The notes beneath the pieces are model-generated. The model made no database searches. It was given only the letters and a program-made list of their open reading frames with translations, and was not told where the DNA came from. DNA of 64,000 nucleotides from the NCBI GenBank assembly GCA_963757605.1, contig CAVWSF010000005.1, positions 1,550,001 to 1,614,000 of the forward strand, written 5' to 3'. The number at the start of each line of letters is the position of its first letter. Within the stretch, counting starts at the first letter, position 1. The DNA comes from JAICJC01 sp963757605 (GTDB taxonomy: Bacteria > Actinomycetota > Thermoleophilia > Gaiellales > JAICJC01). Both the position numbers and the translations under genes were made by a program. This document shows, one piece after another, positions 1 through 8,825 of this stretch.

Positions 1-572
1 CCCGGCTCGACGTCGATCACGAGCTCGTCGCACACGACGACGGTCACGTCGAAGTTCGACTGCCGGAGGGTGCGGCCCAGGGTGCGCGCGGCGGCCGGGT
101 GGAACGTGAGCGCGATGTCGTCGACGGCCCGCTCGATTCGCTCGAGGTCGGAGGCCTGATCCTCGAGCGACGGCTCCTCCATCGTGATGTGCCGCTTCTG
201 CACCGACGGCCGCAGGATGACGTGCCGGCCGACGCCGACCAGCGCCGCCTTGGGGCGGGTCTGGAGCGGCGGCACGTCGATCTCGAGGTCCTCCACAGCC
301 GCGGCGCGGCACGCCAGCCGCCACCCGTCGCGCAGCTCGTCGGGGCTGAACGCGCGCGGATCGACCGTGTCGATCGGCACGACGCCGGAGGCCACGCGCA
401 CCTTGCACTTGCGGCACGTCCCGTGACCGCCGCACGTCGAGTCGATGGCGATGCCGTTCCAGGAGGCGGCATCGAAGACCGTCGTCCCGGCGGGCACGCG
501 CACCTCCCCGCCCTCGGGGCGGAAGCTGAGACGGACGCGGCCCGTCCCCGACTCGACCGCCGCGTCGGTCAC
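1..572 (-). CDS. Corrinoid activation protein (RACo/RamA-like), 5' part; runs off left edge
   Basis: N-terminal 190 residues of a ferredoxin-type corrinoid activator (DUF4445/RACo family), which uses ATP and an iron-sulfur centre to re-reduce Co(II) corrinoid proteins back to Co(I). The translation shows a [2Fe-2S] ferredoxin signature with Cys47, Cys53 and Cys56 and the distal Cys88 (CGGHGTCRKC, then LAC). A linker region follows; the ASKHA-type ATPase part lies outside the window. The GTG start at 572 overlaps the TGA stop of the upstream methyltransferase gene (GTGA), so it is the last visible gene of a coupled operon. The corrinoid protein three genes upstream is the obvious partner. The family call is from motif and context; activity is inferred. 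Confidence 0.8.
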   Translation of the reverse strand, partial: MTDAAVESGTGRVRLSFRPEGGEVRVPAGTTVFDAASWNGIAIDSTCGGHGTCRKCKVRVASGVVPIDTVDPRAFSPDELRDGWRLACRAAAVEDLEIDVPPLQTRPKAALVGVGRHVILRPSVQKRHITMEEPSLEDQASDLERIERAVDDIALTFHPAAARTLGRTLRQSNFDVTVVVCDELVIDVEP

Positions 573-1426
573 GCCTGCGCCGCCGCCTGCTTCGCGCGGT
601 GCGCGGCGATCCAGCGCCCGCCCCACTCGTCGTGGCCGAGCAGGAAGTCCGCGGCCCGCACGCCCTCGACGCACACCTCCGAGCGGGCATCCATGATCGC
701 GCTCGTGAGCCCGTGACTCGCGGCGATCGCCAGGAAGCCGGCGCCCAGGACGTGCCGCCCGGGCAGGCCGAACGAGGTGTTCGAGGCGCCGCAGGTCGTG
801 TTCACGCCGAGCTCGTCGCGCAAGAGCTGGAGCGTCTCGACGAAGAGCGTGACCGCCCGCGGCTCGGCGCCGACCGGCATCGCCAGCGGGTCGATCACGA
901 CGTCCTCGGGCGGAATGCCGTGGTCGCCGGCGGCCGAGACGATCTTGCGCGCCACCTCGAGCCGCCGCTTCGGCTCCATGGGGATCTCGTCGTCGTTCGC
1001 GAGCCCGATCACCGCCGCCCCGTGGCGCGCGACGATGGGGAGGATCGCCTCGAGGCGCCCGTCCTCGCCGGTCACCGAGTTCACGAGCGCCTTGCCCTCG
1101 TAGGCTCCGAGCCCGGCCTCGAGCGCCTCGATCACGGAGGAGTCGATGACGAGCGGCAGGTCGGTGAGCTCCTGGACGCGCGTCACCGCGGCCCGCATGA
1201 GCGCGATCTCGTCGGCCAGCGGGTCGCCGACGTTCACGTCGAGCATGTCGGCGCCGCCGGCGACCTGCTCGGCCACGTCGTCGTCGAGCTGGGCGAGATC
1301 CCCCGCCTGCAGCTGGGCCTGGAACCCCTTGCGCCCGGTCGGGTTGATGCGCTCGCCGATCACGCAGAACGGCCTCCCCGACCCGATGGTGACCGTCCTA
1401 GACCGCGACTGGAGAACCGTATCCAT
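569..1426 (-). CDS. Methyltetrahydrofolate:corrinoid methyltransferase (MtgA/AcsE-like)
   Basis: 285-residue pterin-binding TIM barrel of the MeTr/dihydropteroate synthase superfamily, expected to move a methyl group between a methylated corrinoid protein and tetrahydrofolate. The family opening GERINPTGRKGF sits near residue 23, followed by DVNVGDP, a GKALVNSVTGE strand and a GASNTSFGLP segment, all typical of AcsE/MtgA. I chose the ATG at 1426 because AAAGGG lies just upstream; a start at 1459 would add 11 unlikely residues. It overlaps the end of the MTHFR gene by 29 bases and the next gene by 4. In glycine betaine users MtgA takes the methyl group off the corrinoid protein; the same direction is likely here. 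Confidence 0.88.
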   Translation of the reverse strand: MDTVLQSRSRTVTIGSGRPFCVIGERINPTGRKGFQAQLQAGDLAQLDDDVAEQVAGGADMLDVNVGDPLADEIALMRAAVTRVQELTDLPLVIDSSVIEALEAGLGAYEGKALVNSVTGEDGRLEAILPIVARHGAAVIGLANDDEIPMEPKRRLEVARKIVSAAGDHGIPPEDVVIDPLAMPVGAEPRAVTLFVETLQLLRDELGVNTTCGASNTSFGLPGRHVLGAGFLAIAASHGLTSAIMDARSEVCVEGVRAADFLLGHDEWGGRWIAAHRAKQAAAQA

Positions 1427-2336
1427 GCTCAACCCTTTCGGCGTACGTCGGGATGCCAAGGCGACGGCACGTCTTGGCGATGCCGGCGTCCTTCCTGAAG
1501 CTGATGAAGTGGAGCCCTGCGACCCCCGGAAGCGACATGGCGTGGGCCGCCTGCTCGTGGGCCAGGTCGAGACAGGCCGCGAGCGGATCCGTCGCTCGCT
1601 CGATGCGCTCGATCACGGCGGCCGGGACCGAGATGCCCGGCACCTTCTGGTCGATGAACCGAAACGCCGACGCCGACCGCAGGATCGTGATCGACGGGAT
1701 GATCGCAAGCCGCTCGGTGAGGCCGGTGCGGACGGCCTCGGCCATGAACGCGTCGAGCCGCTCGGGCTCGAACGAGATCTGGAGCTGCGCGAACCGCGCC
1801 CCGGCGGCGGCCTTCTTCTGGGCCCTGGCGACCCGGTACTCGTAGGGCGGCGCGCCCGGGTTCTCGACGCAGCCGATGAAGAGCGGCGGCGCCGGCTCGA
1901 TCGGCCGGCCGGAGAGGTAGTGGCCGTCGCCGATCGCGCGTGCCGTGGCGATCAGGGTGGCGCTGTCGAGGTCGAAGACCCGCCGGGCCTCGGGCTCGTC
2001 GCCGGCGGTCACGTCGTCCCCGGTGAGGCAGCACACGTTCTCGATGCCGTGCAGCGACGCGCCGACGATGTCGGCCTCGAGCGCGAGCCGGTTTCGGTCG
2101 CGGCAGACGAGCTGCATGACGGGCTCGACGCCCTCGTCGCGCAACGCCAGGGCGACCGCGAGCGGGGACGCGTGCGCGTGGGCGGCGGTGTTGTCGGTGG
2201 CGTTGGCCGCGTCGAGGTAGTCGCGCATCGGCTCGAGCTGGCGGCGCACCTCGTCCAGGCCGCCGCCGTCGATGGTCGGCATCTCGGCGGTGACGACGAA
2301 GCGCCCGGCCGCCAGGGATTCGGCGAGCCGGCTCAC
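1398..2336 (-). CDS. Methylenetetrahydrofolate reductase family protein
   Basis: 312-residue MTHFR-type TIM barrel interconverting 5-methyl-THF and 5,10-methylene-THF. Near the N-terminus VVTAEMPTIDGG contains the conserved Glu of the family; NVCCLTGDD, LSGRPIEPAPPLFIGC and the C-terminal GLHFISFRKD segment fit the corrinoid-linked MTHFR group. The GTG start at 2336 overlaps the stop of the small zinc-domain gene (GTGA); longer readings upstream are in the wrong frame for that gene. In this operon it would oxidise methyl-THF from demethylation to methylene-THF for biosynthesis or energy. FAD use and direction are inferred from the family. Confidence 0.87.
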   Translation of the reverse strand: MSRLAESLAAGRFVVTAEMPTIDGGGLDEVRRQLEPMRDYLDAANATDNTAAHAHASPLAVALALRDEGVEPVMQLVCRDRNRLALEADIVGASLHGIENVCCLTGDDVTAGDEPEARRVFDLDSATLIATARAIGDGHYLSGRPIEPAPPLFIGCVENPGAPPYEYRVARAQKKAAAGARFAQLQISFEPERLDAFMAEAVRTGLTERLAIIPSITILRSASAFRFIDQKVPGISVPAAVIERIERATDPLAACLDLAHEQAAHAMSLPGVAGLHFISFRKDAGIAKTCRRLGIPTYAERVEHGYGSPVAV

Positions 2337-2703
2337 CGCTCGGCGGCCGTCCACCCGGCCGGCCGCTCGCGATCGCGCTTCGTCACCAGGTTCAGCCACG
2401 AGGACGTCCCCCGGAGCCGGTTGTCCACCGGCGGGCGCAGGTGGTTGAACTCCTCGCGCCAGGACTGCGGCAGGAGGGGCAGGCGTTGGGAGCGCTCGTA
2501 GCCCTTGAGCCACACGCAGCGCATCTCCGGCTTCACCTCGCAGCCCCCGTCGGCGCGCACGCCGCCGCACGGGCCGTTGCGAAGCGTCTTCGGGCACGTC
2601 ATCGGGCAGGTCATGCCGGTCGAGTGCAGCACGCACTGGCCGCACATCCGGCATCCGAAGACCGGTCGCTTCACGACCGCCTCGACGCCCGCGATCACGC
2701 CCA

Positions 2704-2704
<1 letters not shown>
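2333..2704 (-). CDS. MTHFR C-terminal zinc-binding domain protein
   Basis: 123-residue stand-alone version of the cysteine-rich domain usually found at the C-terminus of corrinoid-type MTHFR proteins (MTHFR_C family). Cysteines are dense between residues 18 and 46 (CRMCGQC, TCPMTCPK, GPCGG), with two more following, consistent with metal or Fe-S binding. Its ATG overlaps the corrinoid-protein stop (ATGA) and its stop overlaps the MTHFR start (GTGA), so it is made with MTHFR and probably forms a complex with it. A role as electron-transfer or scaffold subunit is inference. Confidence 0.8.
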
Positions 2705-3365
<661 letters not shown>

Positions 3366-3369
<4 letters not shown>

Positions 3370-4091
3370 GCTGCTCCTTGGGTCGTGGTGCGGTAGCCGA
3401 GCCGGGCCGAGAGGCCGTCGGCCCCGGCGTCGAGCACCGGGGCGAGCTCTGCGATGCGTGCTGTGGTGAGGCGGTGGTCGGGGCCGGAGATCGAGAGCGC
3501 CGCGACCGTCTCGCCGCCCGCGTCGCGGACGGGCGCCGCCATGGCGGCCAGCCCCGGCTCCAGCTCGCCGACGGCAATGGCGTAGCCGCGCGCCCTGACC
3601 GTCTCGAGCAGGGCGTCGGAAATGGCGTGATCGAGGTCCGGCGGGGCGGCGCCGAACGCCGCGAAGACCTTGCCGACAGCGGTCGTCGAGTACTCGACCC
3701 GGCGCCCGAGCCAGTTCGTGCTGCCGATGAAGTGGCGGCTGTCGACCTGGGCCAGGTGCTCGACGCCGAGCGGCGTCGGGACGGCGAGGTTGATCGTCTC
3801 GCCGCTCGCCTCGCTCAGGCCCTGGAGGATCGGTCCGGCGAGATCGACGAGGTCGGCGTCGGGCACTCCGCGGCGGGCCAGGCCGAGCAGCACCGGGCCG
3901 GGCCGGACGCCGCGGCGGGCGCCGTCGCGCTGGAGCAGGCCGCGCCGCTCCAGGGCCGAGACGGCCCGGGACACCGTGCTCTTGGGAAGGCCGCTACGCT
4001 GCGCCAGCTCACCCACGCTGGTGGTGCCGGAGCCCTCCACGACGAGCACGAGGAGCTGGGCGGCACGGTCGATCGACTGGCTGCCTGTCAT
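3366..4091 (-). CDS. IclR-family transcriptional regulator
   Basis: 241-residue IclR-type regulator: N-terminal winged helix-turn-helix (SVGELAQRSGLPKSTVSRAVSALERRGLLQR, with the recognition helix in its second half) and a C-terminal effector-binding GAF-like domain. I chose the ATG at 4091 over the in-frame start at 4127 because the longer version would run through the palindrome at 4109-4128, which looks like its operator. It lies between the leftward carrier operon and the rightward MttB operon and probably controls both, with a methylated substrate or its product as effector (inference). Confidence 0.9.
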
Positions 4092-4108
4092 TGCGTTTCG
4101 CCCCGTAT

Positions 4109-4128
4109 TGTGAAACACTCGTTCCACA
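4109..4128. promoter_or_regulatory. Probable IclR operator between the divergent C1 operons
   Basis: Twenty-base inverted repeat TGTGAAACACTCGTTCCACA: half sites TGTGAAAC and GTTCCACA match as a palindrome with one mismatch, separated by ACTC. It lies 17 bases upstream of the IclR start and 25 bases upstream of the MttB start, the place expected for a shared operator. Assignment to IclR is from position and symmetry only. Confidence 0.55.
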
Positions 4129-4153
4129 TACAGGAATCTTAGGGAGTCCGGGG

Positions 4154-5593
4154 ATGTTCGTCAACAGGATGCCGCGGTACGAGATCCTCTCCGAGGAGGC
4201 GATGGCCACGCTGGATCGGGGATGGCGGCGGATCGTCTCGGAGATCGGGGTGGAATTCATCCTTCCCGAGGCCGTCGAGGTGTTCGCAGCGGCGGGGCAG
4301 AAGACGCAGGACGCAACGGTGTGGCTCGACCCGGACTTCGTGATGGAGCAGGTCGCCAAGGCGCCCAGGGAGTTCGAGCTCCAAGCCAGGAACCGCACCA
4401 GGAACCTGCAGGTCGGCGGCGACGCGATGGCGTTCGGCTCGGTCTACGGGCCGCCGTTCGTGCGCGACGGCGACGTCCGCCGCGAGGCGACGATGGCCGA
4501 CTTCGAGAACTTCTGCCGCCTCTCGCAGGCCTTCCCCCAGCTCGACTCCGCGGGCGGGACGATCTGCGAGCCCAACGACGTCCCGCTCGACTCGCGCCAC
4601 CTCGACATGGTGCTCGCGCTCCAGACGCTCACCGACAAGCCCTACATGGGCTCGGTGACGTCGGGGCCGAACGCCGCCGACACGATCGTGATGACCGAGA
4701 TCCTGCACGGCGGCCGCGCGGCGATCGAGGAGACGCCGGCGGTCATCTCGCTCATCAACGTCAACTCGCCGCTTCGCTACGACGACCGCATGCTGGCGGC
4801 GATGTTCGAGTACGTTCGCGCCGGCCAGCCGGTCGTGATCACGCCGTTCCTGCTCATGGGCGCGATGTCGCCGGTGTCCGTCCCCGCCTCGCTCGTGCAG
4901 CAGATCGCCGAGGGGCTCGCCGGGATCGCGCTCGCGCAGCTCCTGAGGCCGGGGTGCCCGGTCGTCTTCGGGTCGTTCCTCTCGAACACCGACATGCAGT
5001 CCGGCTCGCCGAGCTTCGGCACGCCTGAGTCGGCGATCGGCCTCTTCTGCACCGGCCAGATCGCGCGCAGCTTCGGGCTGCCGTTTCGCTCGGGCGGTGG
5101 GCTGACCGCCAGCCAGACCGTCGACGCCCAGGCCGCCTACGAGGCGATGATGACGATGGTTCCGACGTTCCTGGCCGGTGCGAACTGGGTGATGCACTCG
5201 GCCGGCTGGCTCGAGTCGGGGCTCGTCTCGTGCTACGAGAAGTTCGTCGTCGACATCGAGATCCTGCGGATGCTGCAGGAGGAGTTCACGCCGCTCGAGA
5301 TCGACGAGGCCAGCCTCGCGTTCGACGCCCACACCGAGGTGGGCGCGGGCGGCCACTTCCTCGGCGCGGCCCATACGCTGGAGCGGTTCCGCGACTGCTT
5401 CTACCGGCCGCTCCTCTCCTCGACCGAGAACTTCGAGCGCTGGAACCGGCTCGGCGCGCGCGACGCGACGGCGCGGGCCGGCGAGCTCTGGCGCAAGACG
5501 CTCGAGGAGTACGAGCAGCCGCCCCTCGACGACGGGATCCGGGCAGAGCTCGACGCCTACGTCACCCGCCGTCGCACGGAGCTCGGCGACTAG
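4154..5593 (+). CDS. Trimethylamine methyltransferase (MttB) family protein, non-pyrrolysine type
   Basis: 479-residue member of the MttB superfamily (COG5598), which demethylates quaternary or methylated amines and loads the methyl group on a cognate corrinoid protein. The full-length barrel reads without an in-frame TAG, so it is not the pyrrolysine enzyme; relatives without pyrrolysine include glycine betaine (MtgB), carnitine and proline betaine methyltransferases. Recognisable segments include GSVYGPPFVRDGDVR, SVTSGPNAADT and the late GAGGHFLGAAHTLERFRDCF. The ATG at 4154 has GGGAG upstream; an in-frame start at 4091 lies inside the regulator gene. The substrate cannot be read from sequence; the aminotransferase and hydroxyacid dehydrogenase downstream point to an N-methylated amino acid or betaine. 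Confidence 0.9.
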   Translation: MFVNRMPRYEILSEEAMATLDRGWRRIVSEIGVEFILPEAVEVFAAAGQKTQDATVWLDPDFVMEQVAKAPREFELQARNRTRNLQVGGDAMAFGSVYGPPFVRDGDVRREATMADFENFCRLSQAFPQLDSAGGTICEPNDVPLDSRHLDMVLALQTLTDKPYMGSVTSGPNAADTIVMTEILHGGRAAIEETPAVISLINVNSPLRYDDRMLAAMFEYVRAGQPVVITPFLLMGAMSPVSVPASLVQQIAEGLAGIALAQLLRPGCPVVFGSFLSNTDMQSGSPSFGTPESAIGLFCTGQIARSFGLPFRSGGGLTASQTVDAQAAYEAMMTMVPTFLAGANWVMHSAGWLESGLVSCYEKFVVDIEILRMLQEEFTPLEIDEASLAFDAHTEVGAGGHFLGAAHTLERFRDCFYRPLLSSTENFERWNRLGARDATARAGELWRKTLEEYEQPPLDDGIRAELDAYVTRRRTELGD

Positions 5594-5606
5594 GAACGGA
5601 GGGAGC

Positions 5607-6773
5607 ATGCGACTCGCGGGGCATTACGAGCGGCTGGGAACCGAGCGGGCCTTCGAGGTCCTCGCACGCGCAAGGGCGCTCGAGGCGCAGGGCAAGAACA
5701 TCATCCACCTCGAGATCGGCGAGCCCGACTTCGACACGCCTCCCCACGTCGTCGAGGCCGGCGTGCGCGCGCTCCGCGAGGGCCACACCCACTACTGCCC
5801 GGCGCCCGGCCTGCCCGAGCTGCGCGAGGCGGCGGCGGAGCATCTCTCGAAGACGCGCGGGGTGGCGGTCGACCCGTCCCGCGTGCTGGTGGCGCCAGGG
5901 GCGAAGTGGTTCCTCTTCTTCGGCGTGCTGTGCGTCGCCGGCGAGGGCGACGAGGTCATCTACCCGAACCCGGGCTACCCGATCTACGAGTCGGCGATCA
6001 ACTGGTCCGGCGCGAAGGCGGTGCCGCTCCCCATCACCGAGGAGACCGACTTCGCGTTCACGGCCTCCGATCTGGCCGAGCGGCTGACGCCGCGCACGCG
6101 CATGGTCATCCTGAACTCGCCGGCCAACCCGACCGGCGGCGCACTCGACCGCGAGCTGAACGCCGAGATCGCCCAGATCCTGGCCGATCACGACTGCTGG
6201 ATCCTGACCGACGAGGTCTACTCGGAGCTGCTCTACGAGGGCGCCCACGACTCGATCGCCGCACACGGCCTGCTCGACCGCACGATCCTCCTCGACGGCT
6301 TCTCGAAGACGTACGCGATGACCGGCTGGCGGCTCGGCTACGCGGCGGTGCCGCCGGCGCTGATCGAGCCGCTCTCGCGCTTTCTCATCAACTCGGTCGC
6401 GTGCACGGCGCCGGCGGTGCAGCTGGCCGGTGTCGCCGCGCTCACCGGCCCGCACGACGCGATCGACGCAATGGTGGCCGAGTTCGTGCGCCGCCGCGAG
6501 GTGCTGGTCGAGGGGCTGAACCGGCTGCCCGGCGTGTCGTGCATCATGCCGCGCGGGGCGTTCTACGCCTTCCCGAATGTCACGGCGACCGGGATCGACG
6601 AGCGCACGCTCGCGACGCGGTTGCTCGACGAGGCCGGCGTGGCCGTGCTGGCCGGCACCGACTTCGGGGAGCACGGCGCGGGGCACATCCGGCTCTCGTA
6701 CGCGAACTCGCTCGAGCACATCCACGAGGCGCTGGAGCAGATGAGCGGCTTGCTCGAGGCCGTCGCCGTCTAG
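5607..6773 (+). CDS. Class I PLP aminotransferase (AspC-like)
   Basis: 388-residue fold-type I aminotransferase. The PLP lysine is Lys234 in the motif SKTYAMTGWR; SPANPTGG (residues 171-178) and TDEVYSELLYEG carry the other cofactor contacts, and the C-terminal HIRLSYA holds the carboxylate-binding Arg. Family members convert an amino acid and 2-oxoglutarate to an oxo acid and glutamate. It starts 13 bases after the MttB stop with GGAGGG in between, and its own stop lies 3 bases before the dehydrogenase, so all three form one operon. The likely role is to deaminate the demethylated product, for example glycine to glyoxylate (inference). Confidence 0.9.
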   Translation: MRLAGHYERLGTERAFEVLARARALEAQGKNIIHLEIGEPDFDTPPHVVEAGVRALREGHTHYCPAPGLPELREAAAEHLSKTRGVAVDPSRVLVAPGAKWFLFFGVLCVAGEGDEVIYPNPGYPIYESAINWSGAKAVPLPITEETDFAFTASDLAERLTPRTRMVILNSPANPTGGALDRELNAEIAQILADHDCWILTDEVYSELLYEGAHDSIAAHGLLDRTILLDGFSKTYAMTGWRLGYAAVPPALIEPLSRFLINSVACTAPAVQLAGVAALTGPHDAIDAMVAEFVRRREVLVEGLNRLPGVSCIMPRGAFYAFPNVTATGIDERTLATRLLDEAGVAVLAGTDFGEHGAGHIRLSYANSLEHIHEALEQMSGLLEAVAV

Positions 6774-6776
6774 CCG

Positions 6777-7739
6777 GTGGCGGCGCGGATCGTCGTCACG
6801 CGCCGGATCCCCGATCCGGCGATCGAGCTGCTCGAGGGCGCAGGCGACGTGTGGGTCTCGCCGCACGACCGCCCGCTTTCGACGGAGGAGCTGCACGAGG
6901 CGGTGGCTGGCGCGGACGCGGCGGTGACGCTGCTCCACGACCGCGTCGGCGACGCGTTCCTCGACGCCGCCGGGCCGGGGCTTCGCATCGTCGCGAACGT
7001 CGCGGTGGGCTACGACAACGTCGACGTGGAGGCGTGCGCCTGTCGCGGGGTGGTCGTCTCCAACACGCCGGGCGTCCTGACCGAGGCGACCGCCGACATC
7101 GCGTTCGCCCTCATCCTGATGTCGACGCGGCGGCTGGGCGAGGGCGAGCGGCTGATCCGGGCTCGCACCCCGTGGTCGTGGAGCATGTTCTTCATGCTCG
7201 GGACGGGTCTCCAGGGAAAGACGCTCGGGATCGTCGGGCTCGGCAAGATCGGGCAGGCGACGGCGCGCCGGGCGCGCGCCTTCGGGATGGAGATCGCCTA
7301 CGCGGGCCGGCGGCGGGCGGCGGCGGAGGTCGAGGCGGAGCTGGGCGCGCGGTTCGTGCCGCTGGACGAGCTGCTCGCGACGGCCGACGTCGTCACGCTG
7401 CACTGCCCGCTCAGCGCGGAGACGCGCCACCTCATCGACGCCGCGGCGCTCGCGCGGATGCGGCCGTCCGCTCATCTCGTCAACACGACCCGCGGGCCGG
7501 TGGTGGACGAGGCCGCGCTGGCCGAGGCGCTGCGGGCCGGCGCGATCGCGGGCGCAGGCCTCGACGTCTTCGAGCGCGAGCCGGACGTGCAGCCAGAGCT
7601 CCTCGAGCTCGAGAACGTCGTCCTCATCCCCCATCTCGGCTCGGCGACGATCGAGACGCGGACGGCGATGGGCGTCTTGGCCGCCGAGAACGTCGTGGCG
7701 GTGCTGGGCGGGTCCGCGCCGGTGACGCCGGTCCGCTAG
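6777..7739 (+). CDS. D-2-hydroxyacid dehydrogenase (glyoxylate/hydroxypyruvate reductase-like)
   Basis: 320-residue NAD(P)-dependent 2-hydroxyacid dehydrogenase. The Rossmann motif GLGKIG is at 154-159, with catalytic Arg239 (NTTRG), Glu268 (FERE) and His286 (IPHLGSA) all present. It is closest in layout to glyoxylate reductase (GyaR). It starts with GTG 3 bases after the aminotransferase, so the 2-oxo acid made by that enzyme could be reduced here to the hydroxy acid. Cofactor choice cannot be decided: the usual NADP-type Arg pair after beta-2 is plausible at GRRRA. Confidence 0.88.
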   Translation: MAARIVVTRRIPDPAIELLEGAGDVWVSPHDRPLSTEELHEAVAGADAAVTLLHDRVGDAFLDAAGPGLRIVANVAVGYDNVDVEACACRGVVVSNTPGVLTEATADIAFALILMSTRRLGEGERLIRARTPWSWSMFFMLGTGLQGKTLGIVGLGKIGQATARRARAFGMEIAYAGRRRAAAEVEAELGARFVPLDELLATADVVTLHCPLSAETRHLIDAAALARMRPSAHLVNTTRGPVVDEAALAEALRAGAIAGAGLDVFEREPDVQPELLELENVVLIPHLGSATIETRTAMGVLAAENVVAVLGGSAPVTPVR

Positions 7740-7844
7740 CGGCTGGAAATTTCACCCATTTGCGCGCAATTCCCACCGGCTCGAGCCGATCTCTGGGAAC
7801 GCGCGCCCGAACGCGCGCACACGATTATCCATGGAGGGAGCTCG

Positions 7845-8414
7845 ATGGGCCAGGGAAGGACCCAGCGGGGGCGGCGCCTGCGCGCCGCCGCTCGATCACT
7901 CGCAGTGCTGGTGGCGCTCGGCGCGTTCTACGCGGCGGCTGCGTACGCCCATGGCGGGCACGCCATGCCCGGCCCTGCGGGCTCCCTCCACGTCTCGACG
8001 TCCGGCACGCTCGGGCTCGCCGCGGACGCCTCGAACCTCGTCGCCGGCGACGTGATCGCCCGGACGGCGACGCTCGAGAACCGCGGGAAGGGCGCGCTCG
8101 GGGCGATCTCCCTGTCGGTCAACGTCACGCACAGCTCCGGCCTCGACCGCGATCGGTCGGGCCTCCAGATCCGGGTCGACCGCTGCTCGACCGCGTGGAC
8201 GGCGGGCACGGGTGGGGCGCTACGGTGCGCCGGCCGCGTGTCTGAAGTCGTCGGCTGGCGCCCCCTCGCCGCCAGCCGATCCCCCTGGCGGCTCGGCGGC
8301 CTCCCCGCGAAGTCGATGGAGTACCTGCGCGTGTCGCTGCAGCTCCCCGCCGCCGCCGCCCCGGCCCTCGCCGGTCGCCGAACGACGCTCGAGTACCGGT
8401 TCACCGCTCAGTAG
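7845..8414 (+). CDS. TasA/camelysin-like secreted protein (orphan paralog)
   Basis: 189-residue exported protein with a basic N-terminus and hydrophobic segment (residues about 15-35). The mature part is related to the TasA-like protein at 30725: both share LQ, then V/I-DRCS, AWT, a second Cys, LRV/MRV, and an ending like TTLEYRFT versus STIQYTFT. Such proteins are cell-surface or matrix fibre proteins processed by SipW-type peptidases. No signal peptidase lies next to this copy; the one at 31405 could serve it. GGAGG lies before the ATG. Its last bases overlap the end of an opposite-strand transposase remnant. Assignment rests on similarity between the two copies and on general TasA features. 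Confidence 0.6.
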   Translation: MGQGRTQRGRRLRAAARSLAVLVALGAFYAAAAYAHGGHAMPGPAGSLHVSTSGTLGLAADASNLVAGDVIARTATLENRGKGALGAISLSVNVTHSSGLDRDRSGLQIRVDRCSTAWTAGTGGALRCAGRVSEVVGWRPLAASRSPWRLGGLPAKSMEYLRVSLQLPAAAAPALAGRRTTLEYRFTAQ

Positions 8415-8708
8415 CAGGATGCGCGAGCCGACGGCTGAGTGTCGCCGGTGAGAGCCCGACAACCGCTGCGATGGCTCGGAGCGAGTAGCCGGCCAACCGG
8501 GCGGACTCGAGGGCCCGGCCGTCTCCGCGCCGAAGAAGGCTGTCGAGCGCCGGGCGCTGATACGGCGCGTCGTGACCGGCCTCGACGAAGGCCCGATATC
8601 GCCCCCGTGCCTCGGCCTCGTCAGCTCCGAACCAGACAGTGAGCCGCTCGGTGGTGAGGAACGTGGGGCTTGCCGCGAGACCGATCAGCGCAGCGTGACT
8701 CGACCAGG
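8401..8708 (-). pseudogene. Remnant of REP-associated tyrosine (IS200-like) transposase, C-terminus only
   Basis: Reading leftward from about 8708 to a TGA at 8401 gives the typical end of an actinobacterial RAYT: WSSHAALIGLAASPTFL, then a WFGADEAEARGRYRAF segment and a helix-turn-helix (LAGYSLRAIAAVVGLSPATL). The catalytic HUH domain and tyrosine are missing, and an in-frame TGA lies just upstream near 8727. Homology stops where a short repeat starts (8702). This is a dead fragment of a REP-related transposase; it overlaps the last codons of the TasA-like gene. Confidence 0.7.
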
Positions 8709-8756
8709 TCCCGATGTTTCATCTGTGAAACAGATGGACCAGGTCGCGGTGTTTCA
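8702..8756. repeat. Two REP-like direct repeats with a perfect palindrome
   Basis: Two 20-base units, 8702-8721 and 8737-8756, share the frame GACCAGGTC-(C/G)-CG-(A/G)-TGTTTCA (18 of 20 identical, 35 bases apart). Between them GTTTCA-TCTG-TGAAAC (8716-8731) is a perfect palindrome. They abut the broken 5' end of the RAYT remnant, so they are probably the REP sequences that the transposase family acts on (inference). The rest of 8757-8825 shows nothing recognisable. Confidence 0.55.
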
Positions 8757-8825
8757 CGAGATGCCGAAGGGCTGTCGTCGCCAACGTCCCCTCCGAGCCC
8801 GCCGCGGCAGCGGCCCGCAGGGGTG

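Noticed and set aside
4154..5593. Pyrrolysine-type MttB
   Set aside because: No in-frame TAG before the normal C-terminus; no pyl genes in the window.
4139..5608. Long leftward reading frame of 489 codons opposite mttB
   Set aside because: Arg/His/Val-rich composition with no domain; it is the antisense of a well-supported methyltransferase gene.
5562..7634. 690-codon leftward frame across the aminotransferase and dehydrogenase genes
   Set aside because: Antisense shadow of two genes with intact catalytic motifs; long shadows are expected at this GC content.
8716..8731. GTTTCA-TCTG-TGAAAC as a second IclR operator
   Set aside because: Half sites are in the opposite order from the 4109-4128 site, and it lies in the REP-like repeats beside a transposase remnant, not in a promoter.
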